Shown here: positions 1 through 8,135 of the stretch, piece by piece
How the letters are laid out: each line of letters opens with the position of its first letter
How positions within the stretch are numbered: the first letter of the stretch is position 1
Origin: Kitasatospora xanthocidica
Lineage (GTDB): Bacteria; Actinomycetota; Actinomycetes; Streptomycetales; Streptomycetaceae
DNA length: 64,000 bases
Assembly: GCF_014656195.1 (NCBI RefSeq)
Contig: NZ_BNBY01000018.1
Location: 112,022-176,021 of the forward strand
Reading direction: 5' to 3'
The notes under the pieces: model-generated
The model's input: only the letters and a program-made list of their open reading frames with translations
Told to the model about the DNA's origin: nothing
Databases searched by the model: none
Program-made: the position numbers and the translations under genes

Positions 1-2010
1 CCGCCCGTAGGTGGTGGACACCGCTTCCACGTCCAGCGTGGTGGCGCTCTCGGTGCCGGCCCGGTCGAGCCGCCCGACGAAGTAGGCGTCGTTGGGCGTC
101 GCGCCGAGGAAGGTCCGGCTGCCGTCGGCGTTGCGCCGGTACACCTCGTAGTGGTGGACGTTGCCGCCGGGCGCCGCCGTCCAGGACAGCCGCAGCGACT
201 GGCTGCTGCCCGCCGTCACGTCGCTCGCACCGAGCACGGTCAGGCCGCTCGGCGCCGCTGGCTTCTCCACCGACCCGTCGTAGACGGCGACTTGGCCGAC
301 CCGGAGATCGTACGAGGGGGCGGCCCCTTCGACCCGCAGGGCGATCTGGGCTATCGTGCGGCCCGCGTACGGGGAGAGGTCGAGGGAGTGCCGCTCCCAC
401 CCGGTGCCGGAGTCGGCGCCGACGTCGATCGTGGTGTAGGTGTTCGGCGCGTCGGTGAACGCGACGGCCGCCTTGAGCCCGGTGGGCCCGGCGGCCGGGG
501 TCTTGACCACCAGGTCCAGCTTGGTGGTCGCCGCGACCGGCAGCTTGGTCTGGTACAGCCGCACGGTGTTGGCGGCGTCGAGGGTGCCGGTCAGCCGCAG
601 CGAGGAGCCGCCCTGGTAGGCGTCGGTGAAGTCGACGGACGGGGTGAGCTTGCTGCCGGCCGAGTCGACCACCCAGCGGTAGGTGGGCGGGACGTCCTGG
701 AGCGACAGGTTGTTCCAGCCGCCGGTGGCGACCCGGGTGCCGCCCGCGTTGTAGAAGTCGCCCTGCCCGGTGGAGAAGTTGGTGACGAAGGGCTTGGCGG
801 TGATCGGCGAGGACTCGGCGACGTAGCCGGCCAGGCCGGGCCAGCTCGACGAGAGGTCGGTCCGGGACGGGTCGTTGTTGGCGCCGACCCAGTAGCGGGA
901 GTCCTTGGCGTAGAAGTCGGCGCGGTCGGTGGCGGACTTCCAGGTCCACTCGGGGCGGTAGAGGCCGAGCGAGGTGGTGTGCGGCTTGCCGGTGGGGAAG
1001 AGGGTGTTCCAGTCCACGCCGGTGTTGTAGCCGTTGGCCTCGGTGTCGATGCCGGAGTAGAGGTCGTACTCGCTGCGGCCGAGCTGCCGGGCGAGCGTCC
1101 GGGAGGAGTTCAGTCCGCTCGCCGACCAGCCGAAGTTCAGGAACATCGAGTCCGAGACGCGCTTCGAACCGTCCTGCAGGAAGGGCGAGTTGGCCGAGGT
1201 CAGGGCGTTCTGCCAGTCGACCGCGCCGTCGGTGGTCATCGCGTCGTACCACATGAACTCGGTGCCGCTCTGCGCCTTGGTGTACTGCATCAGGTTGCGC
1301 AGCTCGCCGGCCAGGGCCGAATCGCCGCCGCCGGTCTCCTGGTTGATGAACCAGCCGTCGAAGCCGTAGTACTGCGCGGCCTGGGCGAGCTTGTCGGCGA
1401 CGGGGTAGCGGCTGCCGGACTTCTGGACGAAGTCGCGCACCCACTGGAGCTGGCCGCCGTACGCGCCGGGCGGGAAGAAGACGGTGCCGTAGACCTTGAC
1501 GCCGTTGCGGTGGGCCGCGTCGATGACGGTCGGGTTGGGGGCGAGGATCAGGCCCTCCCCGGCCGAACCGCCCCAGAACACCAGCTTGTCGACGTACTGC
1601 CAGTAGCCGAAGGCGTAGTAGTTGGGGTCGGCGGAGCCCTGCGAGGGGTTGTCGGAGGTGGGGCCGAAGGAGACCAGCGAGGCGATCTTGCCCTCGCCGG
1701 TGCGGGCGTTGGGGTTGGCCTTGAGCGCCGGGTCGCTGGTGCGCGGCTGGAGCGGGACGCGGGAACGGTTGAAGCGGGCGTCCGGGTCGGTGGCCGGGTC
1801 CCAGTTCAGGATCGTGCTGGGGTACCAGTACGAGGCGAAGGGCTGGCTGCCCGGGCCGGCCGTGGCGGCGGTGCCGCCGGCGGCTGCCGAGTCGGCGGGG
1901 GAAGCCGGTGCGGCGGCCGGTCTCGGTTCGGCCCGGGCCGCGGGGGCGGTGGTGGTCAGTGCGGCCGTCGTGAGGACGGCGCCGAGCAGCAGGGGGAGGC
2001 GTCGTGACAT
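1..2010 (-). CDS. Secreted endo-beta-N-acetylglucosaminidase, GH85 (3' end cut by window edge)
   Basis: Predicted to cleave the chitobiose core of N-glycans outside the cell. The frame is open from ATG at 2010 to base 1 (670 codons, no stop), so the C-terminus lies outside the window. Residues 1-27 are a Sec signal (MSRRLPLLLGAVLTTAAL, ending near ARA). The GH85 barrel spans about 50-400. It contains YYGFDGWFINQETGG, where N223 and E225 match the Asn/Glu pair that GH85 enzymes use for substrate-assisted catalysis. A beta-sandwich, probably carbohydrate-binding, covers about 430-575. A fibronectin-III-like module (WTAAPGGNVHHYEVYRR) runs to the edge. The gene sits 157 bp downstream of a LacI-type operator and next to the repressor and importer genes, which fits release and uptake of glycans. 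Family call is secure; exact glycan preference is inferred. Confidence 0.9.
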   Translation of the reverse strand, partial: MSRRLPLLLGAVLTTAALTTTAPAARAEPRPAAAPASPADSAAAGGTAATAGPGSQPFASYWYPSTILNWDPATDPDARFNRSRVPLQPRTSDPALKANPNARTGEGKIASLVSFGPTSDNPSQGSADPNYYAFGYWQYVDKLVFWGGSAGEGLILAPNPTVIDAAHRNGVKVYGTVFFPPGAYGGQLQWVRDFVQKSGSRYPVADKLAQAAQYYGFDGWFINQETGGGDSALAGELRNLMQYTKAQSGTEFMWYDAMTTDGAVDWQNALTSANSPFLQDGSKRVSDSMFLNFGWSASGLNSSRTLARQLGRSEYDLYSGIDTEANGYNTGVDWNTLFPTGKPHTTSLGLYRPEWTWKSATDRADFYAKDSRYWVGANNDPSRTDLSSSWPGLAGYVAESSPITAKPFVTNFSTGQGDFYNAGGTRVATGGWNNLSLQDVPPTYRWVVDSAGSKLTPSVDFTDAYQGGSSLRLTGTLDAANTVRLYQTKLPVAATTKLDLVVKTPAAGPTGLKAAVAFTDAPNTYTTIDVGADSGTGWERHSLDLSPYAGRTIAQIALRVEGAAPSYDLRVGQVAVYDGSVEKPAAPSGLTVLGASDVTAGSSQSLRLSWTAAPGGNVHHYEVYRRNADGSRTFLGATPNDAYFVGRLDRAGTESATTLDVEAVSTTYGR

Positions 2011-2040
2011 GCGGTGGCTCCGATCGAGCGGAGGAGGTGG

Positions 2041-2072
2041 GGGCGGGCCCGCCGGCAGCGGCGGGCCCGCCC
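2041..2072. promoter_or_regulatory. Strong hairpin in the GH85 leader
   Basis: Two perfectly complementary 13-nt arms (2041-2053 and 2060-2072, G/C only) flank a 6-nt loop. It ends 31 bp before the GH85 start, so it would form in the 5' untranslated mRNA. No T-run follows, so it may stabilise the message or act post-transcriptionally rather than terminate. Confidence 0.5.
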
Positions 2073-2166
2073 GGGTGCATGCGGGCGTGGCGGTGCTCAT
2101 CGAGGGGAATTCAACGAACATGACAACGAGCGGTGCACAGGACCGGACCCCCTCGGCGCAGCGAGG

Positions 2167-2180
2167 CTAAACCGGTTCAG
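2167..2180. promoter_or_regulatory. LacI-family operator upstream of GH85
   Basis: CTAAACCGGTTCAG is a near-perfect palindrome around the central CG typical of LacI-family sites. It differs at only two positions from the reverse complement of the site at 3308-3321. It overlaps the last codons and stop of the lacI-type gene and lies upstream of the GH85 gene, so the regulator probably controls both units. Confidence 0.75.
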
Positions 2181-3249
2181 AACCGCTGTCAACGACTCGC
2201 GCGGCAACCACACCGGCCGGTGCGGACGACGCGGCACCGGGCGGTGCGGTGGACTCCCGCACGGTCAGCCGCGGCGTGGGCATCTGCAGGTCGCGCCCGG
2301 GCCCGGCCCCGTCCAGCGCCTCCAGCAGGCTGCGGGCGACCTGCTCGCCGAGCGCGAAGGTGTCCCGGCTGAGCGCGGTCAGCGGCGGGTGGACGATCCG
2401 GGCGAGCACCGAGTCGTCGAAGGAGACGATCGAGAGCTCGCCGGGCACCGCGACGCCCATCTCCCCGGCCACGCCGAGCCCGGCGACGGCCATCACGTCG
2501 CTGTCGTAGACGATCGCGGTGGGCCGCCTGGCGCGGGAGAGCAGGGTGCGGGTGGCGGCCGCGCCCTCGGCGTCGCTGAAGTCGGTGGGCACCGACACGG
2601 CCTCCTCCAGGCCGAGCCGGCGCGAGGCGTCGCGCAGGGCGCGGATCCGCCGCTGGGTGTGCTGGAAGTGCGGCAGCCCGGCCAGGTGGGCGATCCGGCG
2701 GTGCCCGATGGCGGCCAGGTAGTCGACGATGGAGAGCATCGCCTCCCGGTCGTCGGCCCAGATCCGCAGCTGGTTGCCGCCCTTGCCGGGCCCGCCCAGC
2801 ACGACGGCGGGCAGCCCGAGCTCGTCCAGCACCGGCAGCCGCGGGTCCTTGACCTGCAGGTCGACCACGATGAAGCCGTCGACCCGGTGTTCGGAGGCCC
2901 AGCGGCGGTAGACCTCGATCTCCGCGGCGGTGTCCTCGACCACCATCAGGTGCATCGCGACGGAGCCCACCGAGAGCACCGCCTGCAGCCCGGAGAGCAG
3001 GTGGCTGAAGAACGGCTCGACGCCGATGGTGCGGGCCGGGCGGGCGATCACCAGCCCGACGGCGTCGGCCCGGGCGCCGCCGAGGGCGCGGGCGGCGCTG
3101 TGCGGGCGCCAGTTCATCTCCTCGGCGACCCGCAGGATCCGGTCCCTGGTCGCCTCGCTCACGCCCGGGCGGCCGTTGAGCGCGAAGGAAACCGCGCCCT
3201 TGGAGACACCGGCCTGGCGGGCGATGTCGGCGATCGTCGGTCTGCCCAC
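2167..3249 (-). CDS. LacI-family transcriptional regulator of the N-glycan locus
   Basis: DNA-binding repressor, 360 aa from the chosen start. The N-terminal helix-turn-helix reads PTIADIARQAGVSKGAVSFA, followed by the hinge helix (RPHSAARALGG) and a periplasmic-binding-like sugar sensor domain to about residue 335. I chose GTG at 3249 because AGAGAGGAG lies 9 nt upstream. An in-frame ATG at 3273 has no Shine-Dalgarno and lies only about 8 nt from the likely transcription start (TATGCT on this strand, 3294-3289). The gene is divergent from the ABC importer, and an operator covers its own -35 region, so autorepression is likely. The effector is presumably a mannosyl or GlcNAc-containing sugar; this is inference from neighbours. 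Confidence 0.92.
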   Translation of the reverse strand: MGRPTIADIARQAGVSKGAVSFALNGRPGVSEATRDRILRVAEEMNWRPHSAARALGGARADAVGLVIARPARTIGVEPFFSHLLSGLQAVLSVGSVAMHLMVVEDTAAEIEVYRRWASEHRVDGFIVVDLQVKDPRLPVLDELGLPAVVLGGPGKGGNQLRIWADDREAMLSIVDYLAAIGHRRIAHLAGLPHFQHTQRRIRALRDASRRLGLEEAVSVPTDFSDAEGAAATRTLLSRARRPTAIVYDSDVMAVAGLGVAGEMGVAVPGELSIVSFDDSVLARIVHPPLTALSRDTFALGEQVARSLLEALDGAGPGRDLQMPTPRLTVRESTAPPGAASSAPAGVVAARVVDSGSEPV

Positions 3250-3266
3250 AGGACCCGACTCCTCTC

Positions 3267-3296
3267 TTGACATCCAAGTTTAGGCGGGAGCATAGT
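3267..3296 (+). promoter_or_regulatory. Vegetative promoter of the ABC sugar importer
   Basis: TTGACA (3267-3272), an 18-nt spacer and CATAGT (3291-3296) form a good sigma-HrdB-type promoter. Predicted start is near 3303, immediately before the operator at 3308-3321, the expected geometry for repression. Confidence 0.65.
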
Positions 3297-3307
3297 CCCT
3301 GCCAGAG

Positions 3308-3321
3308 CTAGACCGGTTTAG
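3308..3321. promoter_or_regulatory. LacI-family operator between repressor and importer
   Basis: CTAGACCGGTTTAG, palindromic around CG and matching the site at 2167-2180. It sits just downstream of the predicted importer start point and over the -35 region of the repressor gene. Confidence 0.8.
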
Positions 3322-3390
3322 TTAGCCATGTTCCGGAATGCGGCACAAGCCCCGTCGGCGGCCACGTCGCAGCGCTGCCTGCGGCCCTCT

Positions 3391-3430
3391 CGGCAGCCGT
3401 GCCGACAGCCCTGCCGACAGCCGTGTCGGC
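3391..3430 (+). repeat. Short tandem repeat and hairpin in the importer leader
   Basis: Three near-identical 12-nt units (CGGCAGCCGTGC, CGACAGCCCTGC, CGACAGCCGTGT) follow one another from 3391. The last forms a hairpin, GCCGACA (3413-3419) with TGTCGGC (3424-3430). It lies within the roughly 200-nt untranslated leader of the solute-binding protein gene. Confidence 0.6.
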
Positions 3431-3504
3431 AAGGACCCGACGGACCCGAGCACCCCCCGAGCTCAGCACGATCCCCCACCCACCCTCAGGACCGGGAGAC
3501 CCTC

Positions 3505-4794
3505 ATGCGCAGAATCTGGGCGGCACTGACGACAACGGCCTTCACCGCGGCCGCGCTCACCGGCTGCGGACTCGGCTCCGGCGACACCAAGAACAGCGAC
3601 AGCGTGGCGAGCGCGGCCGCCACCGGCGAGGTCAAGGGCAAGGTCTCGCTCCAGACCTGGGCGCTCAAGCCGAAGTTCACCGACTACATGCAGGGGGTGA
3701 TCGACGGCTTCAAGAAGAAGTACCCCGGTGTCGAGGTCGAGTGGCTCGACCAGCCCGGCGAGGGGTACTCCGACAAGGTGCTCAGCCAGGCCGCCGCCGG
3801 CACCCTGCCCGACGTGGTCAACCTCCCGCCCGACTTCGCCCTCCCGCTCGCGAGGAAGGACCTCCTGCTGGACGTCGCCAAGGCCGACCCGAAGCTCGCC
3901 GAGGAGTACGTCGCCGGCGGCGTCGACGCCTACCGCTTCGTCGGACAGCAGGGCACCTTCGGCTACCCCTGGTACCTCAACACCGATGTGAACTACTGGA
4001 ATTCGGAACTCCTCACGAAGTACGGCCTGGACCCGAAGAAGCCCCCGACCTCCCTGGACGAACTCATCGCCCAGGCCCGGGTGATGAAGGAGAAGTCCGG
4101 CGGCCAGACCTATCTGATGAGCCGCAAACCGGGCATCGGCGACCTCTACAACGCCGGTGTGAAGATCATGTCCGACGACGGCCGGACCTTCACCTTCAAC
4201 ACCCCCGAGGCCGCCGCGCTGCTCGACAAGTACCGCGACGCCTTCAAGGACGGCCTGCTCCCCAAGGACGTGCTGACCAACACCTACGCCGGCAACTCCA
4301 AGCTGTTCAACGCGGGCACCGCCGCCTGGACCACCGCCGGCGCCAACCACATCACCAGCCTCGCCGTCGACAACCCGACCCTCGCCCCGAAGGTCGTCCC
4401 CTCCCCCGCGCTGGACACCCCGCCGCTGTACGTCCAGGGCGTGTCCATCCCGAAGAGCACCAAGAACCCGGCCGCCGCGGTCGCCCTGGCCCGCTGGGTC
4501 ACCAACGCCGAGAACCAGGCCGCCTTCGCCCACCTGACCAGCATCTTCCCGTCCACCAAGGCCTCGGCCGGGGACCCGTTCTTCAGCAAGAGCGACGGCA
4601 CCAACGCGGGCGACGCCAAGGTCATCGCCTTCGCCTCGCTGGCCAAGGCCAAGCTGATCCAGCCCGTCCAGGTCGACGACGCGATGAGCACCGTCATCAA
4701 CCAGCAGATCGCCCTGGCCATCAGCGGCGACGCGAGCTCCAAGCAGGCGCTGGACACCGCCGTGGAGCAGTGCAACAGGCTGCTCAAGGGCTGA
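3505..4794 (+). CDS. ABC sugar transporter, solute-binding lipoprotein
   Basis: Extracytoplasmic receptor of family 1, 429 aa, delivering an oligosaccharide to the two permeases that follow. The lipoprotein signal is MRRIWAALTTTAFTAAALTGC with the acylated cysteine at residue 21, then an Ala/Ser/Asp linker. The mature body has the usual two-lobe pattern (VSLQTWALKPKFTDYMQGV, later FPSTKASAGDPFF). ATG at 3505 is preferred over upstream in-frame starts because it begins the signal peptide and has GGGAGAC 4 nt upstream. It is the first gene of the LacI-controlled operon. No importer ATPase is encoded here; carbohydrate importers of this type often share a MsiK-type ATPase encoded elsewhere. Substrate inferred as N-glycan-derived from neighbours. 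Confidence 0.92.
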   Translation: MRRIWAALTTTAFTAAALTGCGLGSGDTKNSDSVASAAATGEVKGKVSLQTWALKPKFTDYMQGVIDGFKKKYPGVEVEWLDQPGEGYSDKVLSQAAAGTLPDVVNLPPDFALPLARKDLLLDVAKADPKLAEEYVAGGVDAYRFVGQQGTFGYPWYLNTDVNYWNSELLTKYGLDPKKPPTSLDELIAQARVMKEKSGGQTYLMSRKPGIGDLYNAGVKIMSDDGRTFTFNTPEAAALLDKYRDAFKDGLLPKDVLTNTYAGNSKLFNAGTAAWTTAGANHITSLAVDNPTLAPKVVPSPALDTPPLYVQGVSIPKSTKNPAAAVALARWVTNAENQAAFAHLTSIFPSTKASAGDPFFSKSDGTNAGDAKVIAFASLAKAKLIQPVQVDDAMSTVINQQIALAISGDASSKQALDTAVEQCNRLLKG

Positions 4795-4872
4795 CCTCCG
4801 GACGTAGCCCCCCGGACGGACCTCCCCCGTCACAACCGTCAGACCCGTCACACCCGGTACCGGCGGAACGGC

Positions 4873-4923
4873 GGAGCGGCGGGCCCCCTACCCGCCGCTC
4901 CCGGGAACAGCGCTCCCGGGAAC
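4873..4923 (+). promoter_or_regulatory. Intra-operon hairpin and direct repeat between receptor and permease genes
   Basis: An 11-bp perfect stem (4873-4883 with 4891-4901, 7-nt loop) is followed by two copies of GCTCCCGGGAAC (4897-4908, 4912-4923). Such elements between binding-protein and permease genes commonly raise receptor mRNA relative to permease mRNA; that role is inferred here. Confidence 0.6.
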
Positions 4924-4959
4924 GACCCGCACCACCCCAGGCCCCAGGAAGGCATCGGC

Positions 4960-5832
4960 ATGACCCACCGGCGTTGGTTCACCCCCTGGCTGCTCGCCGG
5001 GCCCGCGATCGTCTGGCTGGCCGTGTTCAACCTCTGGCCGGCCGTCAACACGGTGATCCTGTCCTTCACCAACGCCAAGCCGCTGGGCGGCGGGCGGTTC
5101 ACCGGCCTGGAGAACTACGGCCGCCTCCTGGACGACGAACAGCTCGCCGACGCCCTGCTCAACAGCATCGTCTTCATGCTGGTCTGCCTGCCCCTGCTGA
5201 CCGTGCTGCCACTGCTGCTGGCCCTGCTCGTCCAGCGGAAGATCCCCGGCATCACCTTCTTCCGCACCGCGTTCTACACCCCGGTGATCGCCTCCGCCGT
5301 CGTGGTGGCGGTGGTCTGGGGCTGGGTGCTGGACGACCGCGGGCTGGTCAACGGCCTGCTCCGGCAGACCGGGCTGGCCGGCTCCCCGGTCTCCTTCCTC
5401 ACCGACCGCTGGCTGCTGCTGTTCAGCGCGATCGCCCTGACCGTCTGGAAGGGCCTCGGCTACTACATGGTCATCTACCTGTCCGCCCTCGGGAACGTCC
5501 CGCGCGAACTGCACGAGGCGGCGGCGGTGGACGGCGCCGGGTCGGTGCGCCGGTTCTGGCACATCACCCTGCCCGGGGTGCGGCCCACCATGATCCTCAT
5601 CTCGGCGCTGATCTCGGTGAGTTCGCTGCGCGTCTTCTCCGAGCTGTACGTGCTCTCCAACGGCCAGGGCGGCCCCGGCGGGCGGGACATGTCGGTGGTG
5701 ATGCTGATCCAGATGTACAGCCGCGGCTTCAACGGCCACCTCGGCTACGCCTCGGCGCTCAGCCTGCTGCTGTTCCTCGTCACCCTCGGCCCGATGCTGT
5801 TCCTGATGCGCCTGAACCGGAAGGCGGCCTGA
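4960..5832 (+). CDS. ABC sugar transporter permease (MalF/UgpA type)
   Basis: Inner-membrane subunit, 290 aa, with six predicted membrane segments starting at FTPWLLAGPAIVWLAVFN. The EAA loop that contacts the ATPase is visible near residues 184-203 (LHEAAAVDGAGSVRRFWHIT). AGGAAGG lies about 9 nt before the ATG. It follows the binding-protein gene across a 165-bp gap and precedes the partner permease by 4 bp, so the two are surely co-translated. Substrate follows that of the operon's binding protein. Confidence 0.93.
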   Translation: MTHRRWFTPWLLAGPAIVWLAVFNLWPAVNTVILSFTNAKPLGGGRFTGLENYGRLLDDEQLADALLNSIVFMLVCLPLLTVLPLLLALLVQRKIPGITFFRTAFYTPVIASAVVVAVVWGWVLDDRGLVNGLLRQTGLAGSPVSFLTDRWLLLFSAIALTVWKGLGYYMVIYLSALGNVPRELHEAAAVDGAGSVRRFWHITLPGVRPTMILISALISVSSLRVFSELYVLSNGQGGPGGRDMSVVMLIQMYSRGFNGHLGYASALSLLLFLVTLGPMLFLMRLNRKAA

Positions 5833-5836
5833 ACCC

Positions 5837-6760
5837 GTGACCACCCTCCCGACGAAGACGACCCCCCAGGGCGCCCAGGACACCACCGAGAAGACCAAGC
5901 ACAGCAAGGCCACGAGGGGCGCCCGGGGCTTCAACACCCCCTCCCCCGGCGGCATCGCCGTCCGCTACCTGCTCCTGCTGCTCGTCCTGCTCCTGGTCAT
6001 CGGCCCGTTTCTGTGGCAGCTGTCCACCTCCCTCAAGGGCCCCGCCGAGGACGTCTACTCCCGCACCCCGGTCTTCCTGCCCGACCAGCCCACCCTCGAC
6101 AACTACGGCAAGGTCGCCGACACCGTCCCGGTGTGGACCTACGCGCTCAACTCGGTGCTCGTCGCCGCGGTCTGCATCACCGGCAACGTGGTCGGCTGCA
6201 CCCTGGCCGGCTACGCGCTCGCCCGGCTGCGCTTCCGCGGCGCCAGGCTCGTCCTCGGCCTGTTCCTCGCGACGCTCGTCCTGCCCGGCGAGGTCACCAT
6301 CGTCTCCCAGTACGTGCTGGTGCGCGGCCTCGGCCTGGCCGACACCCTGGCCGGGGTGGCGCTGCCGGGCTCGATCGCCATGCTCAACGTGCTGCTGATG
6401 CGCACCGCCTTCGCCGCCGTGCCGGCCGAGCTCGACCAGGCCGCGCTGGTGGACGGCGCCAACGTCTGGCAGCGGCTGTGGCACGTCGGCCTGCCCAACG
6501 TGCGCGGCATGATCAGCGTGATCGTGATCTTCACCTTCATCGGCGCCTGGGACGACTTCCTCTGGCCGCTGATCGTGCTCAACGACCCGCAGAAGTACAC
6601 CCTGACCGTCGGACTCCAGTACCTCAACGGCACCTTCTCCGCCAACCCCCGGCTGATCGCGGCCGGCACCATGATCGCCTTCCTGCCGATCGTCGTGGTG
6701 TTCGGCCTCTGCCAGCGCTTCTTCTTCAGAGGTGTCGAGGAGGGAGCCGTCAAGGGATAG
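5837..6760 (+). CDS. ABC sugar transporter permease (MalG/UgpE type)
   Basis: Second membrane subunit, 307 aa, GTG start 4 bp after the previous stop. A cytoplasmic N-terminus of about 35 residues precedes the first membrane segment (YLLLLLVLLLVIGPFLWQL). The EAA loop is near residue 197 (LDQAALVDGANVWQRLWHVG). It completes the heterodimeric importer pore. The next gene starts 62 bp later, so the catabolic enzymes probably belong to the same transcript. Confidence 0.93.
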   Translation: MTTLPTKTTPQGAQDTTEKTKHSKATRGARGFNTPSPGGIAVRYLLLLLVLLLVIGPFLWQLSTSLKGPAEDVYSRTPVFLPDQPTLDNYGKVADTVPVWTYALNSVLVAAVCITGNVVGCTLAGYALARLRFRGARLVLGLFLATLVLPGEVTIVSQYVLVRGLGLADTLAGVALPGSIAMLNVLLMRTAFAAVPAELDQAALVDGANVWQRLWHVGLPNVRGMISVIVIFTFIGAWDDFLWPLIVLNDPQKYTLTVGLQYLNGTFSANPRLIAAGTMIAFLPIVVVFGLCQRFFFRGVEEGAVKG

Positions 6761-6822
6761 CCCCGCCGGCCCGTACGCCCCGTACGCCCCCGTACGCCCC
6801 ACCGAGTCGAGGAAGCCCCCCG

Positions 6823-8079
6823 ATGACCACCGCCCCCCGCTTCGGCGTCAACTACACCCCCAGCGTCGGCTGGTTCCACCACTGGCTCGACTTCGACCTC
6901 GACGCCGTGTGCGCCGACTTCGACTCCATCGCCGCCCTCGGTCTGGACCACGTCCGGGTCTTCCCGCTCTGGCCGGTGTTCCAGCCCAACCGCGCCCTGG
7001 TCCGCCCGCGCGCCGTCGAGCAGCTGACCGCCCTGGTGGACGCGGCCGGGGAGCGCGGGCTGGACGTCGCGGTGGACGGGCTGCAGGGTCACCTGTCGAG
7101 CTTCGACTTCCTGCCCTCCTGGACCCGGACCTGGCACCGGCGCAACCTCTTCACCGACCCCGAGGTCGCCGACGGCCAGGCCGCCTACCTGCGCACCCTC
7201 GCCGGGGCGCTGCGCGAGCGGCCCAACTTCCTCGGGATGACGCTCGGCAACGAGATCAACCAGTTCTCCGGGGACCCGCACCCCGACCCGGACCGGGCCA
7301 CCCCCGCCGAGGCCGAGGCCTGGCTGCGCCGGATGCTGGCGGCCTGCGAGACCGGCGCCCCCGGCCGGCTGCACCTGCACGCCTCCTACGACGCCGCCTG
7401 GTACCTGGACGGGCACCCGTTCACCCCCTGGCACTCGGCCCGGATCGGCGCCGCCACCGCCGTGCACTCCTGGGTGTTCAACGGCACCGCGCAGCGCTAC
7501 GGCCCGCACTCCACGGCCACCGCGCAGCACGCCGCGTACCTGGTCGAGCTCTCCAAGGCCTGGGCGGACGACCCGGCCCGCCCGGTCTGGCTGCAGGAGG
7601 TCGGCGCGCCCGCCCCGCACATCGCCCCGGACGACGCGGCCCGCTTCACCGGCGCCACCGTCGAGGCCGTGCTGGACTGCCCGGACCTGTGGGGCGTCAC
7701 CTGGTGGTGCTCGCACGACGTGGACCGCTCGCTCGCCGACTTCCCCGAACTCGAGTACAGCCTCGGCCTGTTGACCACCGACCGGAAGGTCAAACCGGCC
7801 GGCGCCCGGCTCGCCGAGGCCGCCGCCGAGGCCCGCCGCTCCTGGCGGCCGCCGAAGCCGCGCGGCACCGCCGTGGTGGTCGCCACCGGCGACGAGGTGA
7901 CCTCGCCGAAGCGCTCGGTCTGCGGCCCCGGCGGCCCGGTGTACGAGGCGTTCATGCGCCTCGCCGAGGCGGGTGCCCGCCCGACCGCCGTCCTCGCCGA
8001 ACGCGCCGGGGACCGCGAGCACCTGGCCGCGCGCGGTATCACCGACGTGGTCCACCCCTCCCACCTACGTTCTCTCTAG
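6823..8079 (+). CDS. GH5-type glycoside hydrolase, probable N-glycan core beta-mannosidase
   Basis: Cytoplasmic enzyme of 418 aa without a signal peptide. The TIM-barrel starts at RFGVNYTPSVGWFHHWLDF. LGNEIN places the acid/base at E144, and VWLQEVGAP places the nucleophile at E259; both are clan GH-A hallmarks. The C-terminal part (about 350-418) is an appended region seen in this actinobacterial type. Subfamily GH5_18 beta-mannosidases that split Man-beta-1,4-GlcNAc are known from N-glycan loci of bifidobacteria and streptomycetes. The position between importer and alpha-mannosidase fits that role. The ATG has GAGGAAG upstream. Subfamily is inferred, not tested; another GH5 beta-mannosidase or glucosidase remains possible. 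Confidence 0.82.
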   Translation: MTTAPRFGVNYTPSVGWFHHWLDFDLDAVCADFDSIAALGLDHVRVFPLWPVFQPNRALVRPRAVEQLTALVDAAGERGLDVAVDGLQGHLSSFDFLPSWTRTWHRRNLFTDPEVADGQAAYLRTLAGALRERPNFLGMTLGNEINQFSGDPHPDPDRATPAEAEAWLRRMLAACETGAPGRLHLHASYDAAWYLDGHPFTPWHSARIGAATAVHSWVFNGTAQRYGPHSTATAQHAAYLVELSKAWADDPARPVWLQEVGAPAPHIAPDDAARFTGATVEAVLDCPDLWGVTWWCSHDVDRSLADFPELEYSLGLLTTDRKVKPAGARLAEAAAEARRSWRPPKPRGTAVVVATGDEVTSPKRSVCGPGGPVYEAFMRLAEAGARPTAVLAERAGDREHLAARGITDVVHPSHLRSL

Positions 8080-8135
8080 ACGTACGTTCTCCCTGAACGC
8101 CGCTGTCCCTCAGCCACGCAACGGAGCCCGCTGAC

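Noticed and set aside
151..2007. Long open frame on the plus strand opposite the GH85 gene
   Set aside because: Composition is Gly/Arg/Val-rich without domain motifs; it is the antisense shadow of a real gene in very high G+C DNA.
2167..3321. DasR-type GlcNAc operators in the N-glycan locus
   Set aside because: I looked for TGGTCTAGACCA-like sites and found none; the palindromes present are LacI-type with a central ACCGGT.
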